From positions 2,231,501-2,295,500 of the forward strand of contig NZ_AP022672.1 in assembly GCF_013374095.1 (NCBI RefSeq): 64,000 nucleotides of DNA, read 5' to 3'. Source of the stretch: Sphingomonas sp. HMP6. GTDB lineage: Bacteria > Pseudomonadota > Alphaproteobacteria > Sphingomonadales > Sphingomonadaceae. Below, piece after piece: positions 9,685-17,897 of the stretch. The notes under the pieces were generated by a model. It made no database searches. It was not told where the DNA came from and worked only from the letters and a program-made list of their open reading frames with translations. The number at the start of each line of letters is the position of its first letter. The first letter of the stretch is position 1. The position numbers were made by a program, and so were the translations under genes.

Positions 9685-10791
9685 CCCGGCCGCGTCAATC
9701 CCCCAGGCGCGCAAACGCTCTGCCCCACCCTCACCGGCGCGGACGGGTGCCGCGGGCAGCGGCGACGGGGTACGATCGAAGCGCGGCGCCGGGGCAGGCT
9801 GCAGCGCCCCTGCCACCGTCACATGGACATTGCGCGCGACATTGGCCGGATGCCGCGTCGCTTCCTCCGGGCTCAGCACCGGACTGAGGCACGCATCGAA
9901 TGCGGCGAAGTGCGCGATCCAGCTATCGCGGTCGCGCGTCGCGAAGATCGCCTCCAATTGGGCGTTGCGCACCGGCCAGCAGACCGGATCGAGATGATCG
10001 CCGAACTCGGCCGGATCGAGCCCGACGCCGCGGATCAACTCGGCATGGAATTGCGGCTCAAGCGCGCCGACCGCGACGAACTTGTCGTCGGCGGTGCGAT
10101 AGCAGCGATAGAAATAGGCGCTGCCGTCGAGCAGATTGCCGCCGCGCTGCGGCCGCCAGCGCCCCATCGCGGTCCAGGCGAAGATCTGCGTCACGAGCAA
10201 AGAGGCCCCATCGACCATCGCGGCATCGACGACCTGACCGCGCCCGCTGACCGAGCGTTCGACCAGCGCCGCGAGCACGCCCACCGTCAGCAACATGCCC
10301 CCGCCACCGAAATTGGCGACGTAGTTGATCGGCGGCACCGGCGGCCCGTCGAACGGCCCGATCAGGCTGAGCCCGCCGGTCATCGACAGATAATTGATGT
10401 CGTGCCCGGCCTTGTGCGTCATCGGCCCCGACTGGCCCCACCCGGTCATGCGCGCGTAAATCAACCGGGGATTGGCGGCGATCAGGGGCTCCGGACCGAG
10501 GCCGAGGCGCTCCATCACGCCAGGGCGGAAGCCTTCGATCAGAATGTCGGCGCGGGTCGCGGCCGCGATCGCCAGCGCCTTGCCTTCGGGCGATTTCAGA
10601 TCGACCGTGACGGAGGGGCGACCGCGATTGAGGAAATCGTCGCGCTCGTCTCCGCCGCCAAGAGCCTCACCCCGGTGCCGGTCGATCCGCAGTACCTCCG
10701 CGCCCATATCGGCGAGCATCATCGCGCCGAACGGCGTGGGCCCCAATCCGGCGAATTCGACCACGCGGATGCCCGCCAGCGGACCGCTCAC
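9679..10791 (-). CDS. Alpha-methylacyl-CoA racemase-like CaiB/BaiF protein with Asp-to-Asn at the catalytic site
   Basis: This 370-residue class III CoA-transferase-fold protein has the AMACR signature: GPTPFGAMMLADMGAEVLRIDR near the N-terminus and AGHDINY with His130. Mycobacterial MCR uses His126, Asp156 and Glu241. The matching positions here, all offset by +4, are His130, Asn160 and Glu245 (GALEPQF). The expected aspartate is therefore Asn (codon AAT at plus-strand 10312-10314, motif NFGGGG). The enzyme may be impaired as a racemase or changed in chemistry. The start is GTG and overlaps the stop of a 30-codon upstream ORF. Epimerising branched acyl-CoAs would suit the cluster, which also encodes an acyl-CoA synthetase. 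Confidence 0.85.
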   Translation of the reverse strand: MSGPLAGIRVVEFAGLGPTPFGAMMLADMGAEVLRIDRHRGEALGGGDERDDFLNRGRPSVTVDLKSPEGKALAIAAATRADILIEGFRPGVMERLGLGPEPLIAANPRLIYARMTGWGQSGPMTHKAGHDINYLSMTGGLSLIGPFDGPPVPPINYVANFGGGGMLLTVGVLAALVERSVSGRGQVVDAAMVDGASLLVTQIFAWTAMGRWRPQRGGNLLDGSAYFYRCYRTADDKFVAVGALEPQFHAELIRGVGLDPAEFGDHLDPVCWPVRNAQLEAIFATRDRDSWIAHFAAFDACLSPVLSPEEATRHPANVARNVHVTVAGALQPAPAPRFDRTPSPLPAAPVRAGEGGAERLRAWGIDAAGL

Positions 10792-10880
10792 CGGGCCACC
10801 GCGCTTATGCTGCGGGCCAGCCCCGGGCGTTCCGACACGTCACGCGCCCGCACATCAGCGACACGCAATTGCTGATCCAT
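10788..10880 (-). CDS. Possible 30-codon leader ORF coupled to the racemase-like gene
   Basis: An ATG at 10880 opens a 30-residue frame whose TGA overlaps the GTG start of the racemase-like gene (GTGA at 10788-10791), the junction style of real operons here. The peptide is Arg/Ala-rich and not recognised. It could be a translational-coupling leader or the remaining tail of a lost gene. No strong ribosome-binding site is visible. Confidence 0.25.
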   Translation of the reverse strand: MDQQLRVADVRARDVSERPGLARSISAVAR

Positions 10881-11011
10881 CAGAACTCAATTTGTGGTCC
10901 CCCATCGTCACTGCGGACCTATAGTGTGACGAGTCTGAGATAGGGCTACCTGTGGGTATTGCCGCGGTCAAGCTGCGCAAGATCCATTTTGCGAACATCG
11001 GTATAAAAATA

Positions 11012-11023
11012 TACTAGCTAGTA
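11012..11023. promoter_or_regulatory. Perfect 12-bp palindrome TACTAGCTAGTA, candidate TetR operator
   Basis: TACTAGCTAGTA is identical to its reverse complement and lies 57 bp before the alcohol dehydrogenase start, in an AT-rich stretch of the promoter region. It matches the 14618-14629 site (TACCATATAGTA) at nine of twelve positions. The TetR gene is the second gene of the transcript this promoter would drive, so autoregulation is a reasonable inference. Confidence 0.5.
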
Positions 11024-11079
11024 GGACGCCTATGTGCATAATGTCCGCAAGACCGCAAAGATATGCGTCGTAGCAGGAG

Positions 11080-12264
11080 ATGACCGTGGCAGACGTGATC
11101 CCGAGCCAGATGACCTTTACCGTTACCGAACGCGTGACGATGGGCAAACCGGCGCATGAAGCCGTCCGCGAACAGGCCGAAGTCATGGGCGCGCGGCGGG
11201 TCTTCCTGCTGACATCTGACACGCTCCGCCGCGAAACCGACGAAATCACCAAGATCGAGGCCGCGCTCGGCGATCGCCACGCCGGCACGCACAGCGGCAT
11301 CTCCTCCCACGCCCCGCGTTCCCACGTTCTGGCTGCCGCCGAGGCCGCGCGCGCGGTCGATGCTGATCTGATCGTCGGGATCGGCGGCGGATCGGTTATC
11401 GATGCCGGCAAGATCATCCCGCTGCTGCTGAAGCACAATGTCCGCACGGTCGAGGATTTCGAGCCGCTGCGCACCTATGTCGACGACGCGGGCAATGTCA
11501 TCAATCCGGTCAAGATCGGCCCGGACATCCGCACAATCTGCGTGCCGACGACCTTGTCGGGCGGCGAATTCAACGCACTGTCGGGATCGACCGACGAAGT
11601 GACCGCGCACAAGCAAGGCTATGAGCATCGCACGATGGCGCCGATCATGGTCGTGCTTGATCCGGCGATGACCGTGCACACGCCCGAATGGCTGTGGTTG
11701 TCGACCGGCGTGCGCTCGGTCGATCATGCGGTCGAGACGCTCGGCTCCAAACTGTCGAACGACTTCGCCGATGGCCTTGCCGACAATGCGCTGCGCCTGC
11801 TGGTCGAGGGGCTGTCGCGCACCAAGGCGGATCCGAACGACATGGCAGGGCGGCTGAAGTGCCAGATCGGTGCGTGGCAATCGATGATCTCGATCATCGG
11901 CGGCGTGCCGATGGGTGCGAGCCATGCGATCGGTCATATTCTGGGTGGCACCTGCAACGTGCCGCACGGCCACTGTTCGTGCGTGATGGCGCCGTACGTG
12001 CTCGAGTGGAATGCCGAGCATGACGACAGCCGTCAGCACCGCATCAACGCCTGTCTCGGCAACACCCATGCCACTGCGGGCGCAAGCCTCGATGCCTTCA
12101 TCCGTTTGCTCGGGATGCCGCGCACGCTCGGCGAAGTCGGCGTCACCGAAGAGCGCTTCCAGCAAATCGCGGAATATACCATGCTCGACATTTGGGGCCG
12201 GACCAACCCGCGTCCGGTGACCCAGCCTGCCGACATCCTGGAAATTCTCAGAAGGGCCGCATGA
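11080..12264 (+). CDS. Iron-containing (group III) alcohol dehydrogenase, maleylacetate-reductase-like
   Basis: This 394-residue NAD(P)-dependent dehydrogenase has the nucleotide-binding GGGSVIDAGK motif (about residues 102-111) and the group III motif GASHAIGHIL...NVPHGH. Two metal-ligand histidines (His282 and His296, 14 apart as in FucO) and His216 are present, but the aspartate expected four residues before His216 is Arg212 (GVRSVDHAVE). This fits a maleylacetate-reductase-like branch where metal dependence is reduced or altered. A good ribosome-binding site (GCAGGAG) precedes the ATG. It overlaps the TetR gene by ATGA. It probably oxidises or reduces an alcohol/ketone intermediate of the cluster. 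Confidence 0.88.
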   Translation: MTVADVIPSQMTFTVTERVTMGKPAHEAVREQAEVMGARRVFLLTSDTLRRETDEITKIEAALGDRHAGTHSGISSHAPRSHVLAAAEAARAVDADLIVGIGGGSVIDAGKIIPLLLKHNVRTVEDFEPLRTYVDDAGNVINPVKIGPDIRTICVPTTLSGGEFNALSGSTDEVTAHKQGYEHRTMAPIMVVLDPAMTVHTPEWLWLSTGVRSVDHAVETLGSKLSNDFADGLADNALRLLVEGLSRTKADPNDMAGRLKCQIGAWQSMISIIGGVPMGASHAIGHILGGTCNVPHGHCSCVMAPYVLEWNAEHDDSRQHRINACLGNTHATAGASLDAFIRLLGMPRTLGEVGVTEERFQQIAEYTMLDIWGRTNPRPVTQPADILEILRRAA

Positions 12265-12908
12265 CAAAATCCAGCGCCGCCGCCGCCAGAACGCCGCCGG
12301 TTTCCGAACAGAGCGCCCGGGAAATCAAGCCCGGCGTCGTCGCGTTCAAACGCGCGCGGATCCTGGAGGAAGCCAGCGCCCTGTTCTACGAAAAGGGCTA
12401 TGAATCGGCGACGCTGGAAATGCTCGCCGATCGCCTCAGCGCGACCAAGCCGTTTCTCTACACCTATTTCAAAGGCAAGAGCGCGATCCTGAGCGCGATC
12501 TGTGAAGCCGGCGTGCAGGAATCGCTCGCCGCGCTCGACCGGATCGAGGAAATCGAGCGCCAGCCGATCGACCAACTCAAGGCATCGCTGCGTGAAGTCG
12601 CCGAGATCATCGTCAAGCGGCACGAATATCTCGTCATCTATCAGCGCGAGATGATGAACCTCGATCGCACTGATGCGCAGCGAATCCTGCGGCTGCGCCA
12701 CGAATTCGACCTGCGCATCGGCAAGTTGATCGAGGATTGCGTGCGCGACGGATCGGTGAGCGTCGACAATGCGGCGGCGATGTCGGTGTGGATCGGCGGG
12801 CTGCTGAGCTGGATCATCCATTGTTATCGTCCGGGCAGCAAACGCTCCGCCGAGACGGTCGTCGATCAGGCGGTCGAAGCCTGTCTGCGACTTGTCGGCC
12901 TGGCGTGA
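12261..12908 (+). CDS. TetR/AcrR-family transcriptional regulator (cluster B)
   Basis: This 215-residue DNA-binding repressor has an N-terminal helix-turn-helix at about residues 40-70 (ALFYEKGYESATLEMLADRL...KPFLYTYFKGK), typical of TetR, and a C-terminal ligand-binding helical domain. The start ATG overlaps the dehydrogenase stop (ATGA), which marks translational coupling. It likely controls the surrounding catabolic genes through the TACCATATAGTA/TACTAGCTAGTA elements at 6.2, 11.0 and 14.6 kb. The ligand would be a pathway intermediate, possibly an acyl-CoA given the adjacent synthetase. Confidence 0.92.
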   Translation: MTKSSAAAARTPPVSEQSAREIKPGVVAFKRARILEEASALFYEKGYESATLEMLADRLSATKPFLYTYFKGKSAILSAICEAGVQESLAALDRIEEIERQPIDQLKASLREVAEIIVKRHEYLVIYQREMMNLDRTDAQRILRLRHEFDLRIGKLIEDCVRDGSVSVDNAAAMSVWIGGLLSWIIHCYRPGSKRSAETVVDQAVEACLRLVGLA

Positions 12909-12946
12909 CGGCCACCGGGGCACGCACTTTTCGGGAGGCAGAGACT

Positions 12947-14578
12947 GTGACGACGACCCTGGCGCGTCCGCGCGACTTTAGCGATCCGCGCATTCCCAAT
13001 CGCGACGAATGCGTGCTGCGCTATCTGGTCGATCGCTGGGCAAGCGAACGGCCCGACAAGACCCACGTCATCTTCGAAGATGGCGAGGAATGGAGCTATG
13101 CCGAGCTGCGCCGCCGCGTCATCGACAAGGCTGCGGGGCTGGAAAAGCTCGGCGTGCGGCAAGGCGATTATGTCGCGGCCTGGCTGCCGAGCGGGCGCGA
13201 CGCGCTGATCGCTTTCTATGCGATCAATTATCTCGGCGCGATCTTCGTGCCGTTCAACACTGCGTACCGCGGCAATCTGCTGGCGCATGTCGTCGCCAAT
13301 TCCGGTGCCAAGGTGATGATCGTGCATCCCGATCTGGTCGAGCGGCTGGGCGAGATCGATCGCGCCGATCTGCAACAGCTCGTCATCGTGACAAACGGCG
13401 TGGCGCCCGACATCGGATTGCCGGTGGTGCGCTTCGACGCGATCGGCGGGGACACGCTCGCCCCGCTGGACCGCCCGATTGAGCCGTGGGACATCCAGTC
13501 GATCATCTACACCTCGGGCACGACCGGCCCGTCCAAGGGCGTTTTGTCCTCCTATCTCCACATGTTTTCGAATGCCGGACCGGAATCCTGGCCGATGGTT
13601 GGGGAGGATGACCGCTACATGTGCGTCGCGCCGATCTTCCATATCGGCGGCATGGGCCCGCCGTTCGTGATGCTCGCGCGCGGCGCGTCGGTCGCGCTGA
13701 TCGAATCCTTTTCGACCGAGCGTTTCTGGGACATCGCACGGCAAACCAAATCCACCGTGGTGTTCCTGCTGGGGGTAATGGCGACCTTCCTGATGAAGCG
13801 CGCGCCCGGCCCGGAAGACCGTAACCACAGCGTCCGCGCCGCCTTCATGGTGCCGCTGACCGACGACGCGCCGGCCTTCACCGAACGCTTCGGGATCGAC
13901 ATCTACACGATCTTCAACATGACCGAGATTTCGTCGCCGATCGTGTCGGAGGCCAATCCGGTCAAGCGCGGGACGTGCGGCAAGGTGCGGCCGCATGTCG
14001 AAGTGCGGCTGGTCGATCGCAACGATTGCGAGGTGCCGGTCGGCGCGATCGGCGAGATGCTGGTCCGTACCGATCGGCCCTGGGCGATGAACAGCGGCTA
14101 CAACCGCAACCCACAAGCGACCGCCGAGGCCTGGGCCAACGGCTGGTTCCACACCGGCGACGCCTTCCGCCGCGACGAGGACGGCTATTTCTATTTCGTC
14201 GATCGGGTGAAGGACGCGATCCGACGGAGGGGCGAGAACATCTCGTCGTTCGAGGTCGAGGTCGAGGTGTGCGCGCATCCTGACGTGCGCGAAGCCGCCG
14301 CGATCGCGGTGCCGAGCGAATTTTCCGAGGATGAGGTGATGGTGGTCGTGGCTCCCGTGCCGGGCCGCACAATCAATCATGAGGAACTCGCCGTGTTCCT
14401 GATGCGCGAGATGCCGTATTTCATGGTGCCACGCTACATCCGCATCCTGCCCGAATTGCCCAAGACGCCCTCGGCTAAGGTGCTCAAGGGCGATCTGCGC
14501 AAAGAAGGCATCACGCACGACACGTGGGACCGGGAAAAAGCCGGGATGCGCATCCGCCGAGAGGTGTTTTCAAGCTGA
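12947..14578 (+). CDS. AMP-dependent acyl-CoA synthetase/ligase
   Basis: This 543-residue member of the ANL superfamily activates a carboxylic acid to its CoA thioester through an acyl-AMP. The P-loop YTSGTTGPSKG, the A5-type FNMTEISSP, the hinge region GDAFRRDEDGYFYFVDRVKD and the C-terminal lysine in KTPSAKVLKGDL are all present. The GTG start at 12947 is preceded by GGGAGG. An upstream reading into the TetR gene is not credible. It sits 38 bp after the TetR stop and most resembles medium/long-chain or crotonobetaine-type ligases. It would funnel the acid released after Baeyer-Villiger cleavage into beta-oxidation. Confidence 0.92.
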   Translation: MTTTLARPRDFSDPRIPNRDECVLRYLVDRWASERPDKTHVIFEDGEEWSYAELRRRVIDKAAGLEKLGVRQGDYVAAWLPSGRDALIAFYAINYLGAIFVPFNTAYRGNLLAHVVANSGAKVMIVHPDLVERLGEIDRADLQQLVIVTNGVAPDIGLPVVRFDAIGGDTLAPLDRPIEPWDIQSIIYTSGTTGPSKGVLSSYLHMFSNAGPESWPMVGEDDRYMCVAPIFHIGGMGPPFVMLARGASVALIESFSTERFWDIARQTKSTVVFLLGVMATFLMKRAPGPEDRNHSVRAAFMVPLTDDAPAFTERFGIDIYTIFNMTEISSPIVSEANPVKRGTCGKVRPHVEVRLVDRNDCEVPVGAIGEMLVRTDRPWAMNSGYNRNPQATAEAWANGWFHTGDAFRRDEDGYFYFVDRVKDAIRRRGENISSFEVEVEVCAHPDVREAAAIAVPSEFSEDEVMVVVAPVPGRTINHEELAVFLMREMPYFMVPRYIRILPELPKTPSAKVLKGDLRKEGITHDTWDREKAGMRIRREVFSS

Positions 14579-14617
14579 TCGCGCGGCGCTCACGCGGTCA
14601 ATCCAATTGATTTTAGC

Positions 14618-14629
14618 TACCATATAGTA
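14618..14629. promoter_or_regulatory. Near-palindrome TACCATATAGTA upstream of the BVMO, candidate TetR operator
   Basis: Ten of twelve positions obey dyad symmetry. The site lies in the 90-106 bp gap between the synthetase and BVMO genes, in a local AT-rich stretch, and shares TACCATATAG with the TonB-receptor promoter at 6237. It implies a separate promoter for the BVMO-P450-MDR genes. Confidence 0.5.
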
Positions 14630-14684
14630 GTTATTTAATATCGACGGTAAGAGTTTCGCCGTCGGTGCCATGTCAGGAAAAACG

Positions 14685-16613
14685 ATGACGGCAAAGGAAG
14701 TTAGCGGCCCATCCTCGGGCGAAGAGCTTGATCCGGTCCGGCTGCGGCAGGGGATCGACGCGGCGAACGTCCCGGCGTTACTGATGTGTCTGGTGCAACT
14801 GACCGGCGATCCGGCGTGGCTTACGGGTCCGTTCGTCCCGCGCCGTGGGCGGGGATTAGACGACAATGATAGCGGCGGGCTGAGCGACGAAATCCAGCGC
14901 ACGATTCGCGATGCGGCTTATGACGCCATCCTGGCCTGGTCCGCCGGCGCTCCGCTGGCATTACCGCGCCCCAGCAATGCCGAACTTGCCGCGATGCTCG
15001 GCATCGCCATGTGCGAGCCGGTGCCCGAGGATTATGGCGATGTCGTCGCGTTTTCGATGCAACTCGATCCCCCCGCCCGGCCCGCGCCGCCCAAGCCCGG
15101 CATGACGGCGATCGTTATCGGCGGCGGCATTTCGGGCATCTGTGCGGGCATCGAACTCAGCCGCGCCGGGATCGACTATGCGATCTTCGAAAAGAATGCG
15201 GATTTCGGCGGAACGTGGTGGGAAAATCGCTATCCCGGCTGCGGCGTCGATACGCCCAATCTGACCTATACTTTTTCATGCAAGCCGGCCGACTGGTCGC
15301 AATATTTCCCGCTGCAGGGCGAGATCGAAGCCTATCTGCTCGACACCGCGCGCAGCTTCGGCCTGTACGACCACGCGCACTTCGGCACCAAGGTCGATCG
15401 CGCCGAGTGGATCGCCGCCGACAGCAAGTGGCGTGTCACCACCACCAACGGTGACGGCGTCACCGAAACGCATGTCGCGGATATCGTGATGAGCGCGGTC
15501 GGGATCCTCAACATCCCGAAATATCCGCACATCCCCGGCCTCGACAGCTTCACTGGGGAGGTGCTGCACACCTCAGCCTGGCGCGACGATGTCGATCTCT
15601 CCGGCAAACGGGTTGCCGTGGTCGGCAATGGCGCGTCGGGGATGCAGGTCGCCCCCGCAATCGCCGATCAGGTCGCCGAAATGACGATCTTCGCCCGATC
15701 GAAACAATGGATCGCGCCCTTCCCGCAATTCCGTAAAGCGGTGCCGGAGGGCGTTCGCTATTTGATGCGCGCGTTCCCGCTATACCGTCACTGGGTCGAG
15801 CAGCGGCTGTCCTGGACCTTCAACGACCGCGTCCACGGCACCTTGACCCGCGATCCCGACTGGACCGATCCGACGCGATCGATCAACGCGGTCAATGATG
15901 GGCACCGGCAGTTCTTCACCAAATATTATGAGGAGCAATTGGGCGACCGGCAGGATCTGCTGCCACTGGTGTTACCCGATTACCCGCCCTTCCTGAAGCG
16001 GATGCTGCTCGACAATGGCTGGTTCCGCACGCTGCGCAAACCGCATGTGCGGCTGATCCCGGAGCATCTCGCCGAAGTGCGCGGCGACACGCTCGTCGCG
16101 GCATCGGGCGAGGAAGTGAAGGCCGACGCCATCATCCTGGCGACCGGGTTCCAAACGACCAATGTGCTCGGCTCCTATGACGTGATCGGTCGCGATGGTC
16201 TCGTCCTGCGCGACGTGTGGGACGGCGACAATGCGTCGGCCTATCTCGGGACGCTGGTGCCCGGCTTCCCCAATTTCTTCATTCTATTGGGGCCTAACGT
16301 CGGTGCCGGACATGGCGGCAGCATGATCCGCAACATCGAGAACCAGGCGCATTATGCGATGCGGATCATCGATTCGCTTATGACGCACGACGCCGCCTCG
16401 GTCGAAGTGCGCGACGACGTGTATCGCAGCTATGTCGCCAAGCTCGATGCCGCGCATGAGAAGCTCGTTTGGACACATCCCGGGGCCGAGAATTGGTATC
16501 GCAATTCGCGCGGGCGGATCATCGCGATAACGCCGTGGCGCAACGATGCCTTCTGGCGAATGACGCGGCAGGCCGACCCAGAAGACCTGAATTTCGCAGC
16601 CGCCGCAAGCTGA
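14685..16613 (+). CDS. Flavin-dependent Baeyer-Villiger monooxygenase (HAPMO-like, N-terminal extension)
   Basis: This NADPH/FAD enzyme of 642 residues inserts oxygen next to a ketone, giving an ester or lactone. About 140 residues of extension precede the first Rossmann motif GGGISG (146-151), a layout seen in 4-hydroxyacetophenone monooxygenase. The BVMO fingerprint appears as FTGEVLHTSAW, but the last position is Arg where Pro or Asp is usual. The NADPH motif GNGASG follows. The ATG at 14685 has AGGA 6 bp upstream. The ATG at 14670 would add five residues. The gene is followed at 43 bp by a P450 and then an MDR, a likely co-transcribed oxidation module. Confidence 0.9.
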   Translation: MTAKEVSGPSSGEELDPVRLRQGIDAANVPALLMCLVQLTGDPAWLTGPFVPRRGRGLDDNDSGGLSDEIQRTIRDAAYDAILAWSAGAPLALPRPSNAELAAMLGIAMCEPVPEDYGDVVAFSMQLDPPARPAPPKPGMTAIVIGGGISGICAGIELSRAGIDYAIFEKNADFGGTWWENRYPGCGVDTPNLTYTFSCKPADWSQYFPLQGEIEAYLLDTARSFGLYDHAHFGTKVDRAEWIAADSKWRVTTTNGDGVTETHVADIVMSAVGILNIPKYPHIPGLDSFTGEVLHTSAWRDDVDLSGKRVAVVGNGASGMQVAPAIADQVAEMTIFARSKQWIAPFPQFRKAVPEGVRYLMRAFPLYRHWVEQRLSWTFNDRVHGTLTRDPDWTDPTRSINAVNDGHRQFFTKYYEEQLGDRQDLLPLVLPDYPPFLKRMLLDNGWFRTLRKPHVRLIPEHLAEVRGDTLVAASGEEVKADAIILATGFQTTNVLGSYDVIGRDGLVLRDVWDGDNASAYLGTLVPGFPNFFILLGPNVGAGHGGSMIRNIENQAHYAMRIIDSLMTHDAASVEVRDDVYRSYVAKLDAAHEKLVWTHPGAENWYRNSRGRIIAITPWRNDAFWRMTRQADPEDLNFAAAAS

Positions 16614-16656
16614 TCGAGCCTGGGGTCGCATCACCGGGCAAAGGAGAGACAGGACC

Positions 16657-17892
16657 ATGACCGATACCGCCGAGATCGCGCCGTTCGACCCTTCCCTGCC
16701 CGCGCTGATTACCAATCCGTATCCGATCTTTGCGGACCTCCGCGAGAACGACCCGTTCCATTGGTCGAAGCTCGGTTACTGGGTGGTGTCGCGCTACGAT
16801 CATGTTCGCGAAGTGCTGATGAACCGCAAGGACTTTGGCACCGGTGACTTCGCGGAAAACCTGAAGCTGTTCTACGGCCCAGATTTCGACGTGTTGGATA
16901 ATTCCGGCTATCGTTGGCTGTCCGAGGTGTTCATCGCGCAGGACCCGCCCCAGCACACGCGGATCCGCGGGCTCGTCACCGGCTCGCTCACTGCGAAGCG
17001 GGTGCGCGCACTCGAGCCGCGCATTCGGGAAATCTGTCAGGAACTCACCGACGCCTTCATCGCCGACAAGCAGGCCGAGCTGATGACGCAGTTCGCCTAT
17101 CAATTGCCAGTCATGGTCATCTGCGAACTGATGGGGATCGACTATCAAACCCCCAAGATGGCGGGATTGATCGCAGCGATCCCGGAAGCCTTCGTCGTGT
17201 TCGAAGCGCGAAAGCTGACCGAGCAGGAACTCGCTACCGCCAACCGCCGGATCGACGAACTGGAGGCCTTCTTCCTCGCGGAGTTTGAGGACCGGCTGGC
17301 CAATCCGCGCGACGATTTGCTGACTGCACTCGCGCAGACCGGCGAAGCCCCCGACGGATTGAGCGTCCATGAAGCGACCACGGTGGCGATCGCCTTGTTC
17401 GGCGCCGGGTTCGAGACCACCGCCAACATCATCGGCAACGGGCTGTACCTGCTGCGCCGCCATTCCGACCAATGGGACCGCCTCGTCGCCGATCCGACGG
17501 GCCTTGCCGCATCGACCAACGAAGAAGTGCTGCGCTACGAAAGCTCGCTGGTCGCGACCTATCGCACTGCGCTGAACGACACGACGATTGCGGGACACCC
17601 GGTCACTGCGGGGCAGCGCGTGCTGGCGCTGGTCGGCGCAGCGAATCGCGATGGCCGCCAATTCGCCGAACCCGAGCGGTTCGACATCGCGCGGGGTGCC
17701 GCCGACCATATGTCCTTCGGCGGCGGCATCCATTTCTGCGTGGGGGCCGAGCTGGCCCGAATCGAGGGGCGGATCGCGTTCGAGCATCTTGCCAGCGTGC
17801 TGCCCGGTCTGGAGGTCGATCTCGACACGGCGACGTGGCGCGAGAATTTCCTGTTCCGCGGGCTGACGCGGCTCGAGGCGCATTGGGACTGA
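16657..17892 (+). CDS. Cytochrome P450 (bacterial class I)
   Basis: This 411-residue soluble haem monooxygenase shows every key motif: I-helix AGFETT (250-255), ExxR (Glu290-Arg293), and the haem-binding loop FGGGIHFCVGAELAR with ligand Cys361. Length and motifs fit soluble bacterial P450s fed by ferredoxin and reductase, neither of which is encoded nearby. It probably hydroxylates the substrate or an intermediate of the BVMO pathway, as terpenoid- and steroid-degrading P450s do. A ribosome-binding site (GGAGA) precedes the ATG. The MDR gene starts 5 bp after its stop. Confidence 0.95.
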   Translation: MTDTAEIAPFDPSLPALITNPYPIFADLRENDPFHWSKLGYWVVSRYDHVREVLMNRKDFGTGDFAENLKLFYGPDFDVLDNSGYRWLSEVFIAQDPPQHTRIRGLVTGSLTAKRVRALEPRIREICQELTDAFIADKQAELMTQFAYQLPVMVICELMGIDYQTPKMAGLIAAIPEAFVVFEARKLTEQELATANRRIDELEAFFLAEFEDRLANPRDDLLTALAQTGEAPDGLSVHEATTVAIALFGAGFETTANIIGNGLYLLRRHSDQWDRLVADPTGLAASTNEEVLRYESSLVATYRTALNDTTIAGHPVTAGQRVLALVGAANRDGRQFAEPERFDIARGAADHMSFGGGIHFCVGAELARIEGRIAFEHLASVLPGLEVDLDTATWRENFLFRGLTRLEAHWD

Positions 17893-17897
17893 CGCCG

